A stretch of 32,706 nucleotides of DNA from Nitrosotalea sp. (GTDB taxonomy: Archaea > Thermoproteota > Nitrososphaeria > Nitrososphaerales > Nitrosopumilaceae). This document shows positions 22,010 to 29,892 of the stretch, piece after piece (position 1 is the first letter of the stretch; every line of letters starts with the position of its first letter). The notes beneath the pieces were generated by a model. It did no database searches and had not been told where the DNA came from. It saw nothing but the letters and a program-made list of their open reading frames with translations. The stretch lies in contig JAHEYD010000012.1 of NCBI GenBank assembly GCA_023251795.1, forward strand, positions 1-32,706. The letters are read 5' to 3'. The position numbers and the translations under genes were made by a program.

Positions 22010-22094
22010 AAAAAATTGTTTTAACCATATTAATAAAATCTTTGCCTAAACAAAGGCAACAATTAAAATCCACACGCCTTGAATTCCCTGTGAT

Positions 22095-22166
22095 GGGCTG
22101 GTAGTTCAGCGGTAGAATACCCGCCTTGCACGCGGGGGGTCTGGGGTTCAAATCCCCACCAGTCCA
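22095..22166 (+). tRNA. tRNA-Ala (TGC anticodon)
   Basis: A complete 72-base cloverleaf without intron. Acceptor arms GGGCTGG and CCAGTCC pair, discriminator A. The anticodon stem CCCGC/GCGGG holds the loop CTTGCAC, anticodon TGC. T arm CTGGGGTTCAAATCCCCAC. A short T tract follows. Confidence 0.95.
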
Positions 22167-22205
22167 TCTTTTAAAATTTAACGATTCGTGACTGTGAAAG
22201 ATGGA

Positions 22206-22214
22206 TTTAAATAT
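22206..22214 (+). promoter_or_regulatory. TATA box of the 33-aa miniprotein gene
   Basis: TTTAAATAT lies about 36 bases before the ATG at 22246, predicting a leader of about 9 bases. Confidence 0.5.
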
Positions 22215-22245
22215 CATTTGGTTCTCTGCTGTGTAGGGAAATTAA

Positions 22246-22347
22246 ATGCCGGGAGAAGAAATAGCAGTTTACATTCCTTTGATAGTGGGATTAGCACCAG
22301 GCTTAGTATACTGGCTAGCAATTACCGCTATGAAGAGCAAAAAATAG
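22246..22347 (+). CDS. 33-residue single-pass membrane miniprotein
   Basis: A 33-codon frame: an acidic start (MPGEEIA), one hydrophobic helix with glycine and proline (VYIPLIVGLAPGLVYWLAI), and a basic end (MKSKK). The acidic-out, basic-in layout fits a single membrane helix. A TATA box upstream and a T-rich tract downstream (near 22363-22382, TTTTCCTTTTCTTATTTTT, the same type as after the amo genes) suggest a real, separate transcript. Such miniproteins often are small subunits of membrane complexes. I do not recognise the family. Confidence 0.6.
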   Translation: MPGEEIAVYIPLIVGLAPGLVYWLAITAMKSKK

Positions 22348-22362
22348 ATGTACTAACATCTT

Positions 22363-22382
22363 TGTTTTCCTTTTCTTATTTT
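22363..22382 (+). terminator. T-rich terminator after the miniprotein gene
   Basis: TTTTCCTTTTCTTATTTTT, the same style as the terminators of the amo region. Confidence 0.6.
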
Positions 22383-22475
22383 TATGTCCAAACGTAAGTT
22401 GGTAAAACCTTCTAGTCCACGTTGTTTAGATTATGATATACAGTACATGATTAATCACTTTTGAAAAGTATCTGT

Positions 22476-23558
22476 ATGAAAGCAATCATTTTTGCTATAT
22501 TGTTAGCTTTTTCTATATTCCCATCTGACCTTTCTTGGGCACAATACACTAAATCAAATGACACTCTAACTGTTCAAGTCTTAACTCCTTACAGCTACAA
22601 GGCAGAAGATGGTTCTACTGTAGTTATAGGCGAAGTACAAAACAAAAACAACTTTCCAGTTACTGGTGTAAAATTAGGTGTTTCTTTTTATGATGAAACT
22701 GGAAAAATACTAGAATACAAAACTGGCACAACATTACTCAAAGTTGTTCCAGCTGGAGGAAAAGCGCCATTTTCTATTAGCTCAAAACAGGATCCTTCTA
22801 TAACTGATATATCAGTCAATTTAACAGGATTCAATTCATCTCCTGAAAGACAACAAGTACTAGTAATAACTCCTGGAACTTTGGAAATCTCTGATCAACT
22901 AGTACTTTCAGGGACTATAATCAATGGAGGAACCATACTTACAAGCGGCGCAACAATCTATTTGATTTCATATGATGCTTTTGGAAGAGTTGTTGGTATA
23001 ACAACTGCAACACCACAACCAGATGATATTGGTGTGGGAAAGACATCTGTCTTTACTATAAGTTCTACTCCAAACTCAATTACAAAATCATACAAACTTG
23101 TCGCAGAGTCAGATAATTATCAATCTACACTAACTGATATCACAAATGTGGAAACAACTATAAGTTCACTTACAAAACTTGTTACCATAAATGACGTGTC
23201 AGTTACCGATCTAATAGGTAACAAGTATTCTACAATACCTATTGGAAGTTCAGTCAAAATAACTAGCGAAATATGGATAAAATATGCATCTGAACAATCT
23301 GAACAACCATATGTTTGTTATGTGCAGATAAAACAAATTGAGACTGAAAAACTTACACAAAATCAAATTGATGCAGCCCCAGTTGAATTCATAGGAATGG
23401 TAGAGGGCGTATTTCATGGAATAGAAAAACAGGAAATTTCAGTAAACTGGGTTCCAGATAAGCAAGGTGCATTCTTTGCAGAGGTATATGTATGGGATCC
23501 AGATGCCGTAGCGCTTGCAGAACCAAGTCACCATATCAATTTGATGCTTGTAAAGTAA
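22476..23558 (+). CDS. Exported protein with FxLYD-like domain
   Basis: A 360-residue protein from the ATG at 22476; a TTG 15 bases earlier is in frame, but the TATA-like GATTATGATATA near 22428-22439 puts the transcript start between the two. A signal peptide (AIIFAILLAFSIFPSDLSWA) is followed by a beta-rich domain with VVIGEVQNKNNFPVTGVKLG and VSFYDETGKIL, the pattern of FxLYD domains. A second, similar beta sandwich (LVLSGTIINGGTILTSGATI) and a third domain follow. It should act outside the cytoplasmic membrane, perhaps in surface binding. It is the only large exported protein here. Confidence 0.7.
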   Translation: MKAIIFAILLAFSIFPSDLSWAQYTKSNDTLTVQVLTPYSYKAEDGSTVVIGEVQNKNNFPVTGVKLGVSFYDETGKILEYKTGTTLLKVVPAGGKAPFSISSKQDPSITDISVNLTGFNSSPERQQVLVITPGTLEISDQLVLSGTIINGGTILTSGATIYLISYDAFGRVVGITTATPQPDDIGVGKTSVFTISSTPNSITKSYKLVAESDNYQSTLTDITNVETTISSLTKLVTINDVSVTDLIGNKYSTIPIGSSVKITSEIWIKYASEQSEQPYVCYVQIKQIETEKLTQNQIDAAPVEFIGMVEGVFHGIEKQEISVNWVPDKQGAFFAEVYVWDPDAVALAEPSHHINLMLVK

Positions 23559-23588
23559 AGTAAATCTAAAAGAAAACAAAGTATCAGT

Positions 23589-24053
23589 ATGTATAAGTTC
23601 AAGATGGTTGCCCTTGGAGGAACATTTGATATAATACACAAGGGGCACCTTGCACTGTTACAAAAGGGATTTTCTATTTCATCTAAAGTTATTATCGGTC
23701 TTACAAGCGATGAATTTGCGATAAAAAAAGGAAAAAAGATATTACATGATTATTCTCAAAGACTTGAATCACTGAAATCTGTAATAAATAAAAATTTTCC
23801 AAATTCTCAATATGAGATAAGCAAACTTGATAACGACTTTGGACCTGCTGTTTTGAAAAATGAAGTAGAAGCTTTGGTTGTTAGTGAAGAAACGATAGAG
23901 CAAGGTGAGATATTAAATAAATTACGCACTCAAAAGCATCTTTCTCCCGTAGAAGTTGTAGGTGTTCCAATGGTTCTTGCAGAAGATGGTAAACGCATAT
24001 CTACAACACGAATTAAAAACTCTGAAATTGATGTTGAAGGAAATTTGCTTTGA
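23589..24053 (+). CDS. coaD: Phosphopantetheine adenylyltransferase, archaeal/eukaryotic type
   Basis: A 154-residue nucleotidyltransferase. GGTFDIIHKGH (residues 10-20) is the T/HxGH motif, with His17 and His20 binding the ATP phosphates; ISTTRI near 139 is the C-terminal ATP loop. Archaeal PPAT has this ~150-residue form and little similarity to bacterial CoaD. It makes dephospho-CoA from 4'-phosphopantetheine and ATP. The Met at residue 6 is an alternative start. It lies 30 bases behind the exported-protein gene. Confidence 0.88.
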   Translation: MYKFKMVALGGTFDIIHKGHLALLQKGFSISSKVIIGLTSDEFAIKKGKKILHDYSQRLESLKSVINKNFPNSQYEISKLDNDFGPAVLKNEVEALVVSEETIEQGEILNKLRTQKHLSPVEVVGVPMVLAEDGKRISTTRIKNSEIDVEGNLL

Positions 24054-24115
24054 ATTGACAAACAACTTGTCTATCTTTGAGTAACTGAAATAAAACAAAA
24101 AAATTCTAGTATCTA

Positions 24116-24451
24116 ATGATGAAAAACCTGACTAATCGCATGTTAAACAAAATATCTGCTGATGTAGCAGAACTAAAAGAAGGTCTTAATCCAGAAAACA
24201 TAGATTACTGGTACAAAAAAGTCATACAAGAAGCAAAGGATATGGCTCCCACATGGTTAGTAGACAAGATAAATGTAAAACAAGATCCTGTATTGCACAT
24301 GAAATTCAATTTGGACGTATCAAAGCGTGCTGTGAGGTATTTTATGATGGCAATAGAAAACCACTTGGATGAAATGCCTTACTCAACTAGATTGTACTTT
24401 CTCAAAGTACAAGAGATAATGACTACTGAAATGGACAAATCATTAGTCTAG
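24116..24451 (+). CDS. Conserved hypothetical protein, 111 aa
   Basis: I do not recognise this protein. It is helical and acidic, with VAELKEGLNPENIDYWYKKV, then APTWLVDKIN and a C-terminal helix pair (VRYFMMAIENHLDEMPYSTR). No cysteines, signal peptide or membrane helix. It stops one base before the end of the convergent 93-aa gene. A cytosolic role is likely. Confidence 0.6.
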   Translation: MMKNLTNRMLNKISADVAELKEGLNPENIDYWYKKVIQEAKDMAPTWLVDKINVKQDPVLHMKFNLDVSKRAVRYFMMAIENHLDEMPYSTRLYFLKVQEIMTTEMDKSLV

Positions 24452-24452
24452 T

Positions 24453-24734
24453 TTACTCTTTGGTGATCTCAACTACGTCATTAAAAATTGCAGTTTCTGT
24501 TATTCGGTGTTTTTTTTCAATAACAGATTGTATAAAATCTGCAAATGATTCCACCTCAAATCTATCTTTTAATAATATACTGTGTGCTGATTTATCTTTT
24601 ACAGATATGATGACTTCGTTTTCAATAACTTCTAAAATTCCAGTGATGAATGACTCATTGTCTTGTTTTACATAAATTAAACTAGAGAGTTTCCGTGCTT
24701 CATATTCGTCTTCACATGTGATCTTTTTTTTCAT
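24453..24734 (-). CDS. Conserved hypothetical protein, 93 aa
   Basis: A 93-residue protein with an N-terminal charged helix (CEDEYEARKLSSLIYVKQ), two beta strands (GILEVIENEVIISVKDKS) and a C-terminal helix (FADFIQSVIEKKHRI). I do not recognise the family. It lies 4 bases downstream of trpS on the same strand and is probably co-transcribed with it. Confidence 0.55.
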   Translation of the reverse strand: MKKKITCEDEYEARKLSSLIYVKQDNESFITGILEVIENEVIISVKDKSAHSILLKDRFEVESFADFIQSVIEKKHRITETAIFNDVVEITKE

Positions 24735-24738
24735 GTCT

Positions 24739-25854
24739 TTATTTAAACAAGAATTTGTTTACCTGATCCTTTGCTTTTTCTCTTTTTTTCTTAAAATCTA
24801 CTATGAAAGGTTTTGCGGCATCTTTAAGATCGCATTTGCATTCGCCACACAATAGCTCACCACTCTTACATTTTCTTGCTCGTTCATCAGAATCTTTTTC
24901 AGAATCAAAGAAATATCGTAAATACCAAAATACTGGACATATGTTGAAGTTGGCCCCTAGTTTGCGTTGTAGTTCAATAGTTGGCTGACCTCCAGTAAAT
25001 GAATTTGAAATTTTTTTGTCAACTGCTTCTTCTTCATCAGTTGTAAATATTGCAGTTTCTGGAATAGATGAAGACATCTTTCCTTTCATTCCTAGACCCG
25101 GAAGGAATTTAGAATGAATTTGTGCAGGTTTTGGGTATCCGATTTTTTCTGCAATGTCTCTTGTTATTCGCCAGTATGGATCTTGATCTATTGCAGCAGG
25201 TATGAGAACGGGAGTAGGTTTACCCTCAATAATTGAGGGAAGAAAACAAGGGGCTGCCTGAATAGGGGGGAAGCCAATCATTCCTATATTTGTTGAATTT
25301 TGAAAACCAAAAACTGCCTTTACGGTAGAGTATGTTATTCTTTTAGCAATTTCAAGAGAAATCGGATAGATCTGTTTGATGTCTTTTGAGTCTATTAGGA
25401 TCTTTGTCTTCTTGGGATCAAATCCTACCGCAATGATATCTAAGATATTTTCATTTGTGTATTTTGATACATCATCAAACGATCTATCGTCACTATAAAG
25501 AAATTTTTCATCATCTGTAATCTGAAATATCAAATTTACATCAAATTTATCTTGTAAATATTTTGTAAAAATCCATGGAAGCAAATGTCCCATGTGTACT
25601 GAACCTGATGGTCCTCTGCCTGTGTAAAGATAGAACTTGTTACCTTTTTCATATTCCGATAAAATCTTATCAAAATCTCTATGGCTAAAAAAATATCCAA
25701 GCTTTAACATCGGATGTAATTCACCAGTTTTCTTTTTTATTCTATCAAGCAATTCTGGAGAAATCTTTTCTGTACCAAATTTTTGAATAAGTTTGTCATA
25801 ATCAACATCACCTTCAACACTCCATGGAGTGACTGTGAATTCGTCGCCTGACAT
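24739..25854 (-). CDS. trpS: Tryptophanyl-tRNA synthetase, archaeal/eukaryotic type
   Basis: A 371-residue class I synthetase. The HIGH-type motif is HMGHLLPW near residue 92, preceded by YTGRGPSGSV, and the KMSKS-type motif is KMSSS near 258. The length and the extended start match the archaeal/eukaryotic TrpRS. A CxxC pair (GECKCD, with LLCGE) near residue 345 may bind zinc, or just be structural. It charges tRNA-Trp, whose intron-containing gene lies at the right end of the window. Divergent from pheS with a 52-base gap. Confidence 0.95.
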   Translation of the reverse strand: MSGDEFTVTPWSVEGDVDYDKLIQKFGTEKISPELLDRIKKKTGELHPMLKLGYFFSHRDFDKILSEYEKGNKFYLYTGRGPSGSVHMGHLLPWIFTKYLQDKFDVNLIFQITDDEKFLYSDDRSFDDVSKYTNENILDIIAVGFDPKKTKILIDSKDIKQIYPISLEIAKRITYSTVKAVFGFQNSTNIGMIGFPPIQAAPCFLPSIIEGKPTPVLIPAAIDQDPYWRITRDIAEKIGYPKPAQIHSKFLPGLGMKGKMSSSIPETAIFTTDEEEAVDKKISNSFTGGQPTIELQRKLGANFNICPVFWYLRYFFDSEKDSDERARKCKSGELLCGECKCDLKDAAKPFIVDFKKKREKAKDQVNKFLFK

Positions 25855-25875
25855 TCATCATTCAGATAGGTTAAG

Positions 25876-25885
25876 GTTTAAAAAG
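25876..25885 (+). promoter_or_regulatory. TATA box of pheS
   Basis: GTTTAAAAAG, centred 27 bases before the ATG at 25907. It rules out the in-frame start at 25829, which lies inside trpS. Confidence 0.65.
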
Positions 25886-25906
25886 TCTTTTCTGCTTTTT
25901 GTGATA

Positions 25907-27334
25907 ATGTCGAAAGTTCTTCATCCAATTGAACATAAAATAATCAAAACTCTAAAAGAAACACCTAACATAACTCATGAAGATCTTGCAAAAAATGCAC
26001 AGCTTACCATCGATCAAGTAAGAAGGGGGATTGAATGGCTCAAATACAAAAATTTAGTAGAAGTTCATGAATCTGAAGTATTCTTTGCTAGTCTTGGAGA
26101 AAACGGTAAGAAGGCTGCTGAGAAGGGACTTCCTGAGAGAAGACTTGTTAATCACCTTACAAAACACAAGGTTTGCACTTTTGAAGATGCAAGAACCGTC
26201 GTTTTAGAGGAGGAATTTAACGCTGCCATCTCAAACGCAAGACAAAATGGGTGGATTGAGATTACAAAAGGCCAGACTTCAAACATTATCACACTAAAAG
26301 ACAACATAAAAAATTCTTCAGAGGAAGAATTACTTTCTATTCTAGCTAACAGAACACCTGTTTCAGAAATAAAAAACAAATCCGCGTTTGAGTCTCTTAA
26401 AAAAAGACCTAACTTTATTCTTCTTGATTCAATAAAAACTACAGTAATAAATCTAACAAAACAAGGACTAGATACTCCGATAACACAAACTAAATCCTTT
26501 ACTGGTGATGCCATATTGGCAATTGACGTAGAAGCTCCTGCGCCAGAAGTTTTTGCAGCAAGATCTCATCCATTACAAGATGTCATAAACGAAGTAAGAG
26601 AAATTTTTGTCAGTCTTGGATTTACAGAAATATCTGGAAACCTTACACAATCAAGCTTTTGGAATTTTGACGCACTTTTTACTCCACAAGATCATCCAGC
26701 GCGAGAAATGCAAGACACATTCTACCTAAAGAATGCTAGTACAAACAAAGTTGCTACGCCTAACCAAATCGCCAAAGTATCAGAATCTCACAAAAAGGGA
26801 TGGCACTATAACTGGAAACTTGAAGAAGCAAAAAGAATAGTTTTGCGTACGCATACAACATGTGTAACAATAAGACATCTGGCAGACAACAATCCAGACG
26901 AGGCAAGAATATTCTCTGTTGGTAGAGTGTTTAGAAATGAAAAAGTCAGCTACAAACATCTTGTTGAGTTTAATCAGGTAGAGGGAGTTGTTGTAGGAAA
27001 AAATGTTACACTTAGAGACTTGATGGGTCTACAACGTGAATTTTACTACAAGATGGGCCTCAAGAAAGTCAAGTTCTGGCCAACATTCTTTCCTTACACT
27101 GAACCATCATTACAATCAATGGTTTATAATGAAAAACTTGACAAATGGGTAGAGCTTTTTGGCATGGGAATATTTAGACCAGAAGTTACTAAATCACTTG
27201 GAATTAAAAATCCCGTACTTGCTTGGGGAGGAGGCATTGAAAGAATAGCCATGCTAAAATTTGCATTAGGTGATGTTCGTGAACTTTACAATAACAACTT
27301 GGGTTGGCTAAGGAGTATACCAAAATGCCCGTAG
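25907..27334 (+). CDS. pheS: Phenylalanyl-tRNA synthetase alpha subunit
   Basis: A 475-residue protein from the ATG at 25907. The N-terminal ~200 residues hold winged-helix DNA-binding-like domains typical of archaeal PheS (HEDLAKNAQLTIDQVRRGIE). The class II core has motif 2, RVFRNEKVSYKHLVEFNQVE near residues 340-360, and motif 3, GGGIERIAML near 445. It forms an alpha2-beta2 enzyme with PheT. An SD site and the start of pheT lie within its 3' end. The start was chosen by the TATA box. Confidence 0.96.
   Translation: MSKVLHPIEHKIIKTLKETPNITHEDLAKNAQLTIDQVRRGIEWLKYKNLVEVHESEVFFASLGENGKKAAEKGLPERRLVNHLTKHKVCTFEDARTVVLEEEFNAAISNARQNGWIEITKGQTSNIITLKDNIKNSSEEELLSILANRTPVSEIKNKSAFESLKKRPNFILLDSIKTTVINLTKQGLDTPITQTKSFTGDAILAIDVEAPAPEVFAARSHPLQDVINEVREIFVSLGFTEISGNLTQSSFWNFDALFTPQDHPAREMQDTFYLKNASTNKVATPNQIAKVSESHKKGWHYNWKLEEAKRIVLRTHTTCVTIRHLADNNPDEARIFSVGRVFRNEKVSYKHLVEFNQVEGVVVGKNVTLRDLMGLQREFYYKMGLKKVKFWPTFFPYTEPSLQSMVYNEKLDKWVELFGMGIFRPEVTKSLGIKNPVLAWGGGIERIAMLKFALGDVRELYNNNLGWLRSIPKCP
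27310..27315 (+). promoter_or_regulatory. Shine-Dalgarno site of pheT inside pheS
   Basis: AAGGAG, 9 bases before the pheT ATG. It fixes the pheT start at 27325 instead of the upstream in-frame codon at 27304. Confidence 0.75.
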
Positions 27335-28965
27335 TAACTTTGTATTTCAATAGACTGCAAAAACTTCTTGGTAAAAAAACATCACAAAAAAAAATCATCT
27401 CGACCATCCCATTCATCGGACTAGATATTGAAGAACAAACAAAAGATCACATTTCTGTAGAATACAGTCCAAACAGGCCTGATTATTCAACAGATTATGG
27501 AATTGCATCTAGTCTACAAGGACTTCTTGGAATCAAAACAGGAATGCCAAAATTAAAAATCAAAAAAGGAAAATATTCTATTAAAGTAGATCCATCGGTC
27601 AGAAAAGTAAGACCATTTATCACATCTGTAGTAGCAAAAAATGGAAAACTCGCTAATGAAACAATAAGACAGCTAATTGCCATGCAGGAAGACCTTCATA
27701 ATGGAATAGGAAGAAGACGAAAAAAGACATCGATTGGAATCCACGATCTTGATAAAATTAAATTTCCTCTCACCTATACTACAGTGAGCAAAGACCACAA
27801 GTTTATTCCATTGACATCATCATCCGAAATGTCTATTTCAGAAATATTGCAAAAAACCGATGTGGGAACAAAATATGGCAACATTCTTGGCAATTCACAA
27901 AAAGTACCTATTATTTTGGATTCTATTGGTAACACTATTTCATTTCCACCCATCATCAACTCAAATCTTACAACAGTTTCAAAAACCACGCGAAATCTTT
28001 TGGTAGAAATTACGGCAGTTGACAAAAATGCGGCTGAAGATACACTTGCAGTAGTAACACATACACTTCAAAATGCCGGGTTTTCGATTTTCTCAACAAA
28101 AATTTCTGGAGCAAATAATTCTACACCATCATTAAATTCAAGAAGAATAATTCTTGAAGTTGATCTAGTAAACAAAATACTCGGTCTTGATCTTTCTTCT
28201 CCCACAATCATATCTTCACTAAGAAAAAGCAGGTTAGATGCAAAATCACAAGGAAATAAAATTATATGTACAATTCCAAGATATAGAACAGATATTTTTG
28301 GAACTATGGATCTGGTAGAAGAAGTCGCTCTTGGTTTTGGAATACAAAACCTAGAACCAACAATTCCACACTCTGTTTCCACTGGACAGAAAAATAAGAT
28401 TACAAAAGCATTGGACTCTGTGAGCGCAATCATGGTTGGTCTTGGTTATTTTGAAGCAATGAATTTTGGTCTTGTAAGTAAAGAAGTTCAGTATGATCTA
28501 ACAAAGAGAAACTCATCAAAGATGATCTCTGTAGATGATTCTAAAAGTCAAGGCCATACCATATTGCGTGATGCCATACTTCCAGGATTAATTGATGCTC
28601 TTTCAAGAAATATACACGAGACGTATCCCCAAAAGCTCTTTGAAACTGGTGTGGTGTTCTCAAAAGTTTCTAATGAAATAAGAGAAGAGATTCATCTTGC
28701 TTGTGTTTGTGCTTACAACAGTGTCAGTTTTAGTGAAGTAAAATCAATCTTACAATCGGTTTTCAAAACAGGGTTTGGTTTACAATGCACAACACAAATG
28801 ACATCCGCCCCAATGTTTTCAGAAGGCAGAACTGCCACTATTATAATCAACAACAAAACAGTAGGCGTAATAGGAGAAATTTCAAAAGAAGTTATTGATA
28901 GTTTCAAGTTAAGAATCCCTGTTGGCGGTTTTGAAGTAAAACTGACTGGATTAATATTTGACTAA
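27325..28965 (+). CDS. pheT: Phenylalanyl-tRNA synthetase beta subunit, archaeal type
   Basis: A 546-residue protein, the archaeal length (bacterial PheT is ~800). The start MPVVTLYFNRLQKLLGKK is typical. Domains in order are B1, B3/B4 with NGIGRRRKKTSIGIHDLD near residue 125 (editing), B5 with SRLDAKSQGNKIICTIPRYRTD IFGTMDLVEE near 300-330, and a degenerate synthetase core with YPQKLFETGVVF. It overlaps pheS by 10 bases with an internal SD site, so the two are translationally coupled. Confidence 0.95.
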   Translation: MPVVTLYFNRLQKLLGKKTSQKKIISTIPFIGLDIEEQTKDHISVEYSPNRPDYSTDYGIASSLQGLLGIKTGMPKLKIKKGKYSIKVDPSVRKVRPFITSVVAKNGKLANETIRQLIAMQEDLHNGIGRRRKKTSIGIHDLDKIKFPLTYTTVSKDHKFIPLTSSSEMSISEILQKTDVGTKYGNILGNSQKVPIILDSIGNTISFPPIINSNLTTVSKTTRNLLVEITAVDKNAAEDTLAVVTHTLQNAGFSIFSTKISGANNSTPSLNSRRIILEVDLVNKILGLDLSSPTIISSLRKSRLDAKSQGNKIICTIPRYRTDIFGTMDLVEEVALGFGIQNLEPTIPHSVSTGQKNKITKALDSVSAIMVGLGYFEAMNFGLVSKEVQYDLTKRNSSKMISVDDSKSQGHTILRDAILPGLIDALSRNIHETYPQKLFETGVVFSKVSNEIREEIHLACVCAYNSVSFSEVKSILQSVFKTGFGLQCTTQMTSAPMFSEGRTATIIINNKTVGVIGEISKEVIDSFKLRIPVGGFEVKLTGLIFD

Positions 28966-28990
28966 TAACTAGATTATTTTGCCCATAAAT

Positions 28991-29129
28991 GCACGCAGAC
29001 GGACTGGGATGATAAAAGATGATTTTTGGTCCACCCAGCCGTGCGACAGGGCACCCCGGTGTAAGAACAAAGATGAGGGTACGCTAATGCTACCAATGAC
29101 TTTTTGTGGGTCAGACCCGGGGAACATTT
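28991..29129 (+). ncRNA. Candidate double-hairpin H/ACA guide RNA
   Basis: A GC-rich patch in an AT-rich gap. Hairpin 1: lower stem GCACG/CGTGC (28991-28995 with 29040-29044), pocket arms CAGAC and ACCCAGC, upper stem GGAC/GTCC (29001-29004 with 29029-29032), then ACA at 29046. Hairpin 2: lower stem CCCCGG/CCGGGG (29054-29059 with 29117-29122), pocket arms around TGTAAG and GGGTCAGA, upper stem ACAAA/TTTGT, kink-turn-like GATGA/TGA, then ACA at 29124 with three bases after it and a T tract. The gaps from pocket top to ACA (13 and 16 bases) fit the family, which guides pseudouridine formation with Cbf5. No coding gene is expected here. Targets unverified. Confidence 0.65.
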
Positions 29130-29176
29130 TTCTATAAACAAAAAAGCCATAAAGAAAATGATCATAAAATCATTAA

Positions 29177-29587
29177 ATGATGAACTACTGGTTAGTAAAA
29201 CAAGAACCATCCATATACAACTATGCTTCTCTTGAAAAAGAAAAAAAGACAGTTTGGGATGGCGTGCACAACAACTTGGCTCTAAAACATCTAAACTCAA
29301 TGAAAAAAGGAGACCAAGCACTTTTCTATCATAGCGGAGATGAAAAACAAGCTGTTGGAATTATTGCGATAACATCACACCCATACCCGAATCCTAGAGA
29401 GGATGACAAAAGATACGTTGTTGTAGATGTTAAACCCATAAAACTATTCAAAAGACCCGTAACCTTAGAAGAGATGAAAAAAGACCCTTTATTCAAAAAC
29501 TGGGATCTTTTACGCATATCGCGGTTATCAGTAATGCCTGTACCAAAAAACATCTGGGATGTAATTATAAAGAAATCAAATAGTTAA
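29177..29587 (+). CDS. EVE-domain protein
   Basis: A 136-residue protein covering a whole EVE domain, a PUA-related barrel. NYWLVKQEPSIYNYASLEKE and TVWDGVHNNLALKHLNSMKK are the family signatures, with QALFYHSGDEKQAVGIIAI, then VVDVKPIKLFKRPVTLEE. EVE domains are thought to bind modified bases in DNA or RNA. The first two codons are both ATG, so the start may be 29180. It stands alone, and follows the H/ACA candidate by about 50 bases. Its archaeal role is unknown; the ASCH protein at 1620 is from the same PUA-like group. Confidence 0.92.
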   Translation: MMNYWLVKQEPSIYNYASLEKEKKTVWDGVHNNLALKHLNSMKKGDQALFYHSGDEKQAVGIIAITSHPYPNPREDDKRYVVVDVKPIKLFKRPVTLEEMKKDPLFKNWDLLRISRLSVMPVPKNIWDVIIKKSNS

Positions 29588-29625
29588 TCCGACTCTGCCA
29601 AAATTCACTTTACAACAGATCTATT

Positions 29626-29634
29626 GATATATTT
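29626..29634 (+). promoter_or_regulatory. TATA box of the AsnC-like gene
   Basis: GATATATTT, centred about 24 bases before the ATG; leaderless mRNA predicted. Confidence 0.5.
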
Positions 29635-29652
29635 GATTTGTATAACTAACCC

Positions 29653-29892
29653 ATGGCAACAGCATATGTCTTAATAAACTGCGAACTTGGCTCTGAAGAA
29701 GCTATCATAGGACAACTGAAATCCATTGATGGTGTGAAAGAAGTACATGGCACATTTGGTGCATATGATATTTTAGCCAAGATTGAATCGCCATCAGTAG
29801 AAGCGTTAAGAGAAGTAATCACTTGGAAAATTCGCAAGATAGAAAAAATTCGCTCTACCTTAACTCTGATGGGAATAGAAGGACAGAGTTAA
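29653..29892 (+). CDS. Stand-alone Lrp/AsnC ligand-binding domain protein
   Basis: A 79-residue protein that is just the RAM sensory domain of the Lrp/AsnC family: AYVLINCELGSEEAIIGQLK, then GVKEVHGTFGAYDILAKIE and a final helix-strand. The DNA-binding helix-turn-helix is absent. Such single-domain proteins form rings that bind amino acids or other small ligands and are abundant in these archaea. It overlaps the end of the convergent methyltransferase gene by 4 bases. A sensory role is inferred from the family. Confidence 0.88.
   Translation: MATAYVLINCELGSEEAIIGQLKSIDGVKEVHGTFGAYDILAKIESPSVEALREVITWKIRKIEKIRSTLTLMGIEGQS

Noticed and set aside
21969-22217. 82-residue frame on the minus strand
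   Set aside because: It runs across tRNA-Ala and the start of the thioredoxin-like gene; it is a shadow.
22385-22465. 26-codon frame MSKRKLVK...
   Set aside because: It lies between a terminator and the promoter of the exported protein gene, with no TATA box or ribosome site of its own.
28974-29321. 115-residue frame on the minus strand
   Set aside because: It covers the H/ACA candidate and the EVE gene in another frame; its composition is not protein-like.
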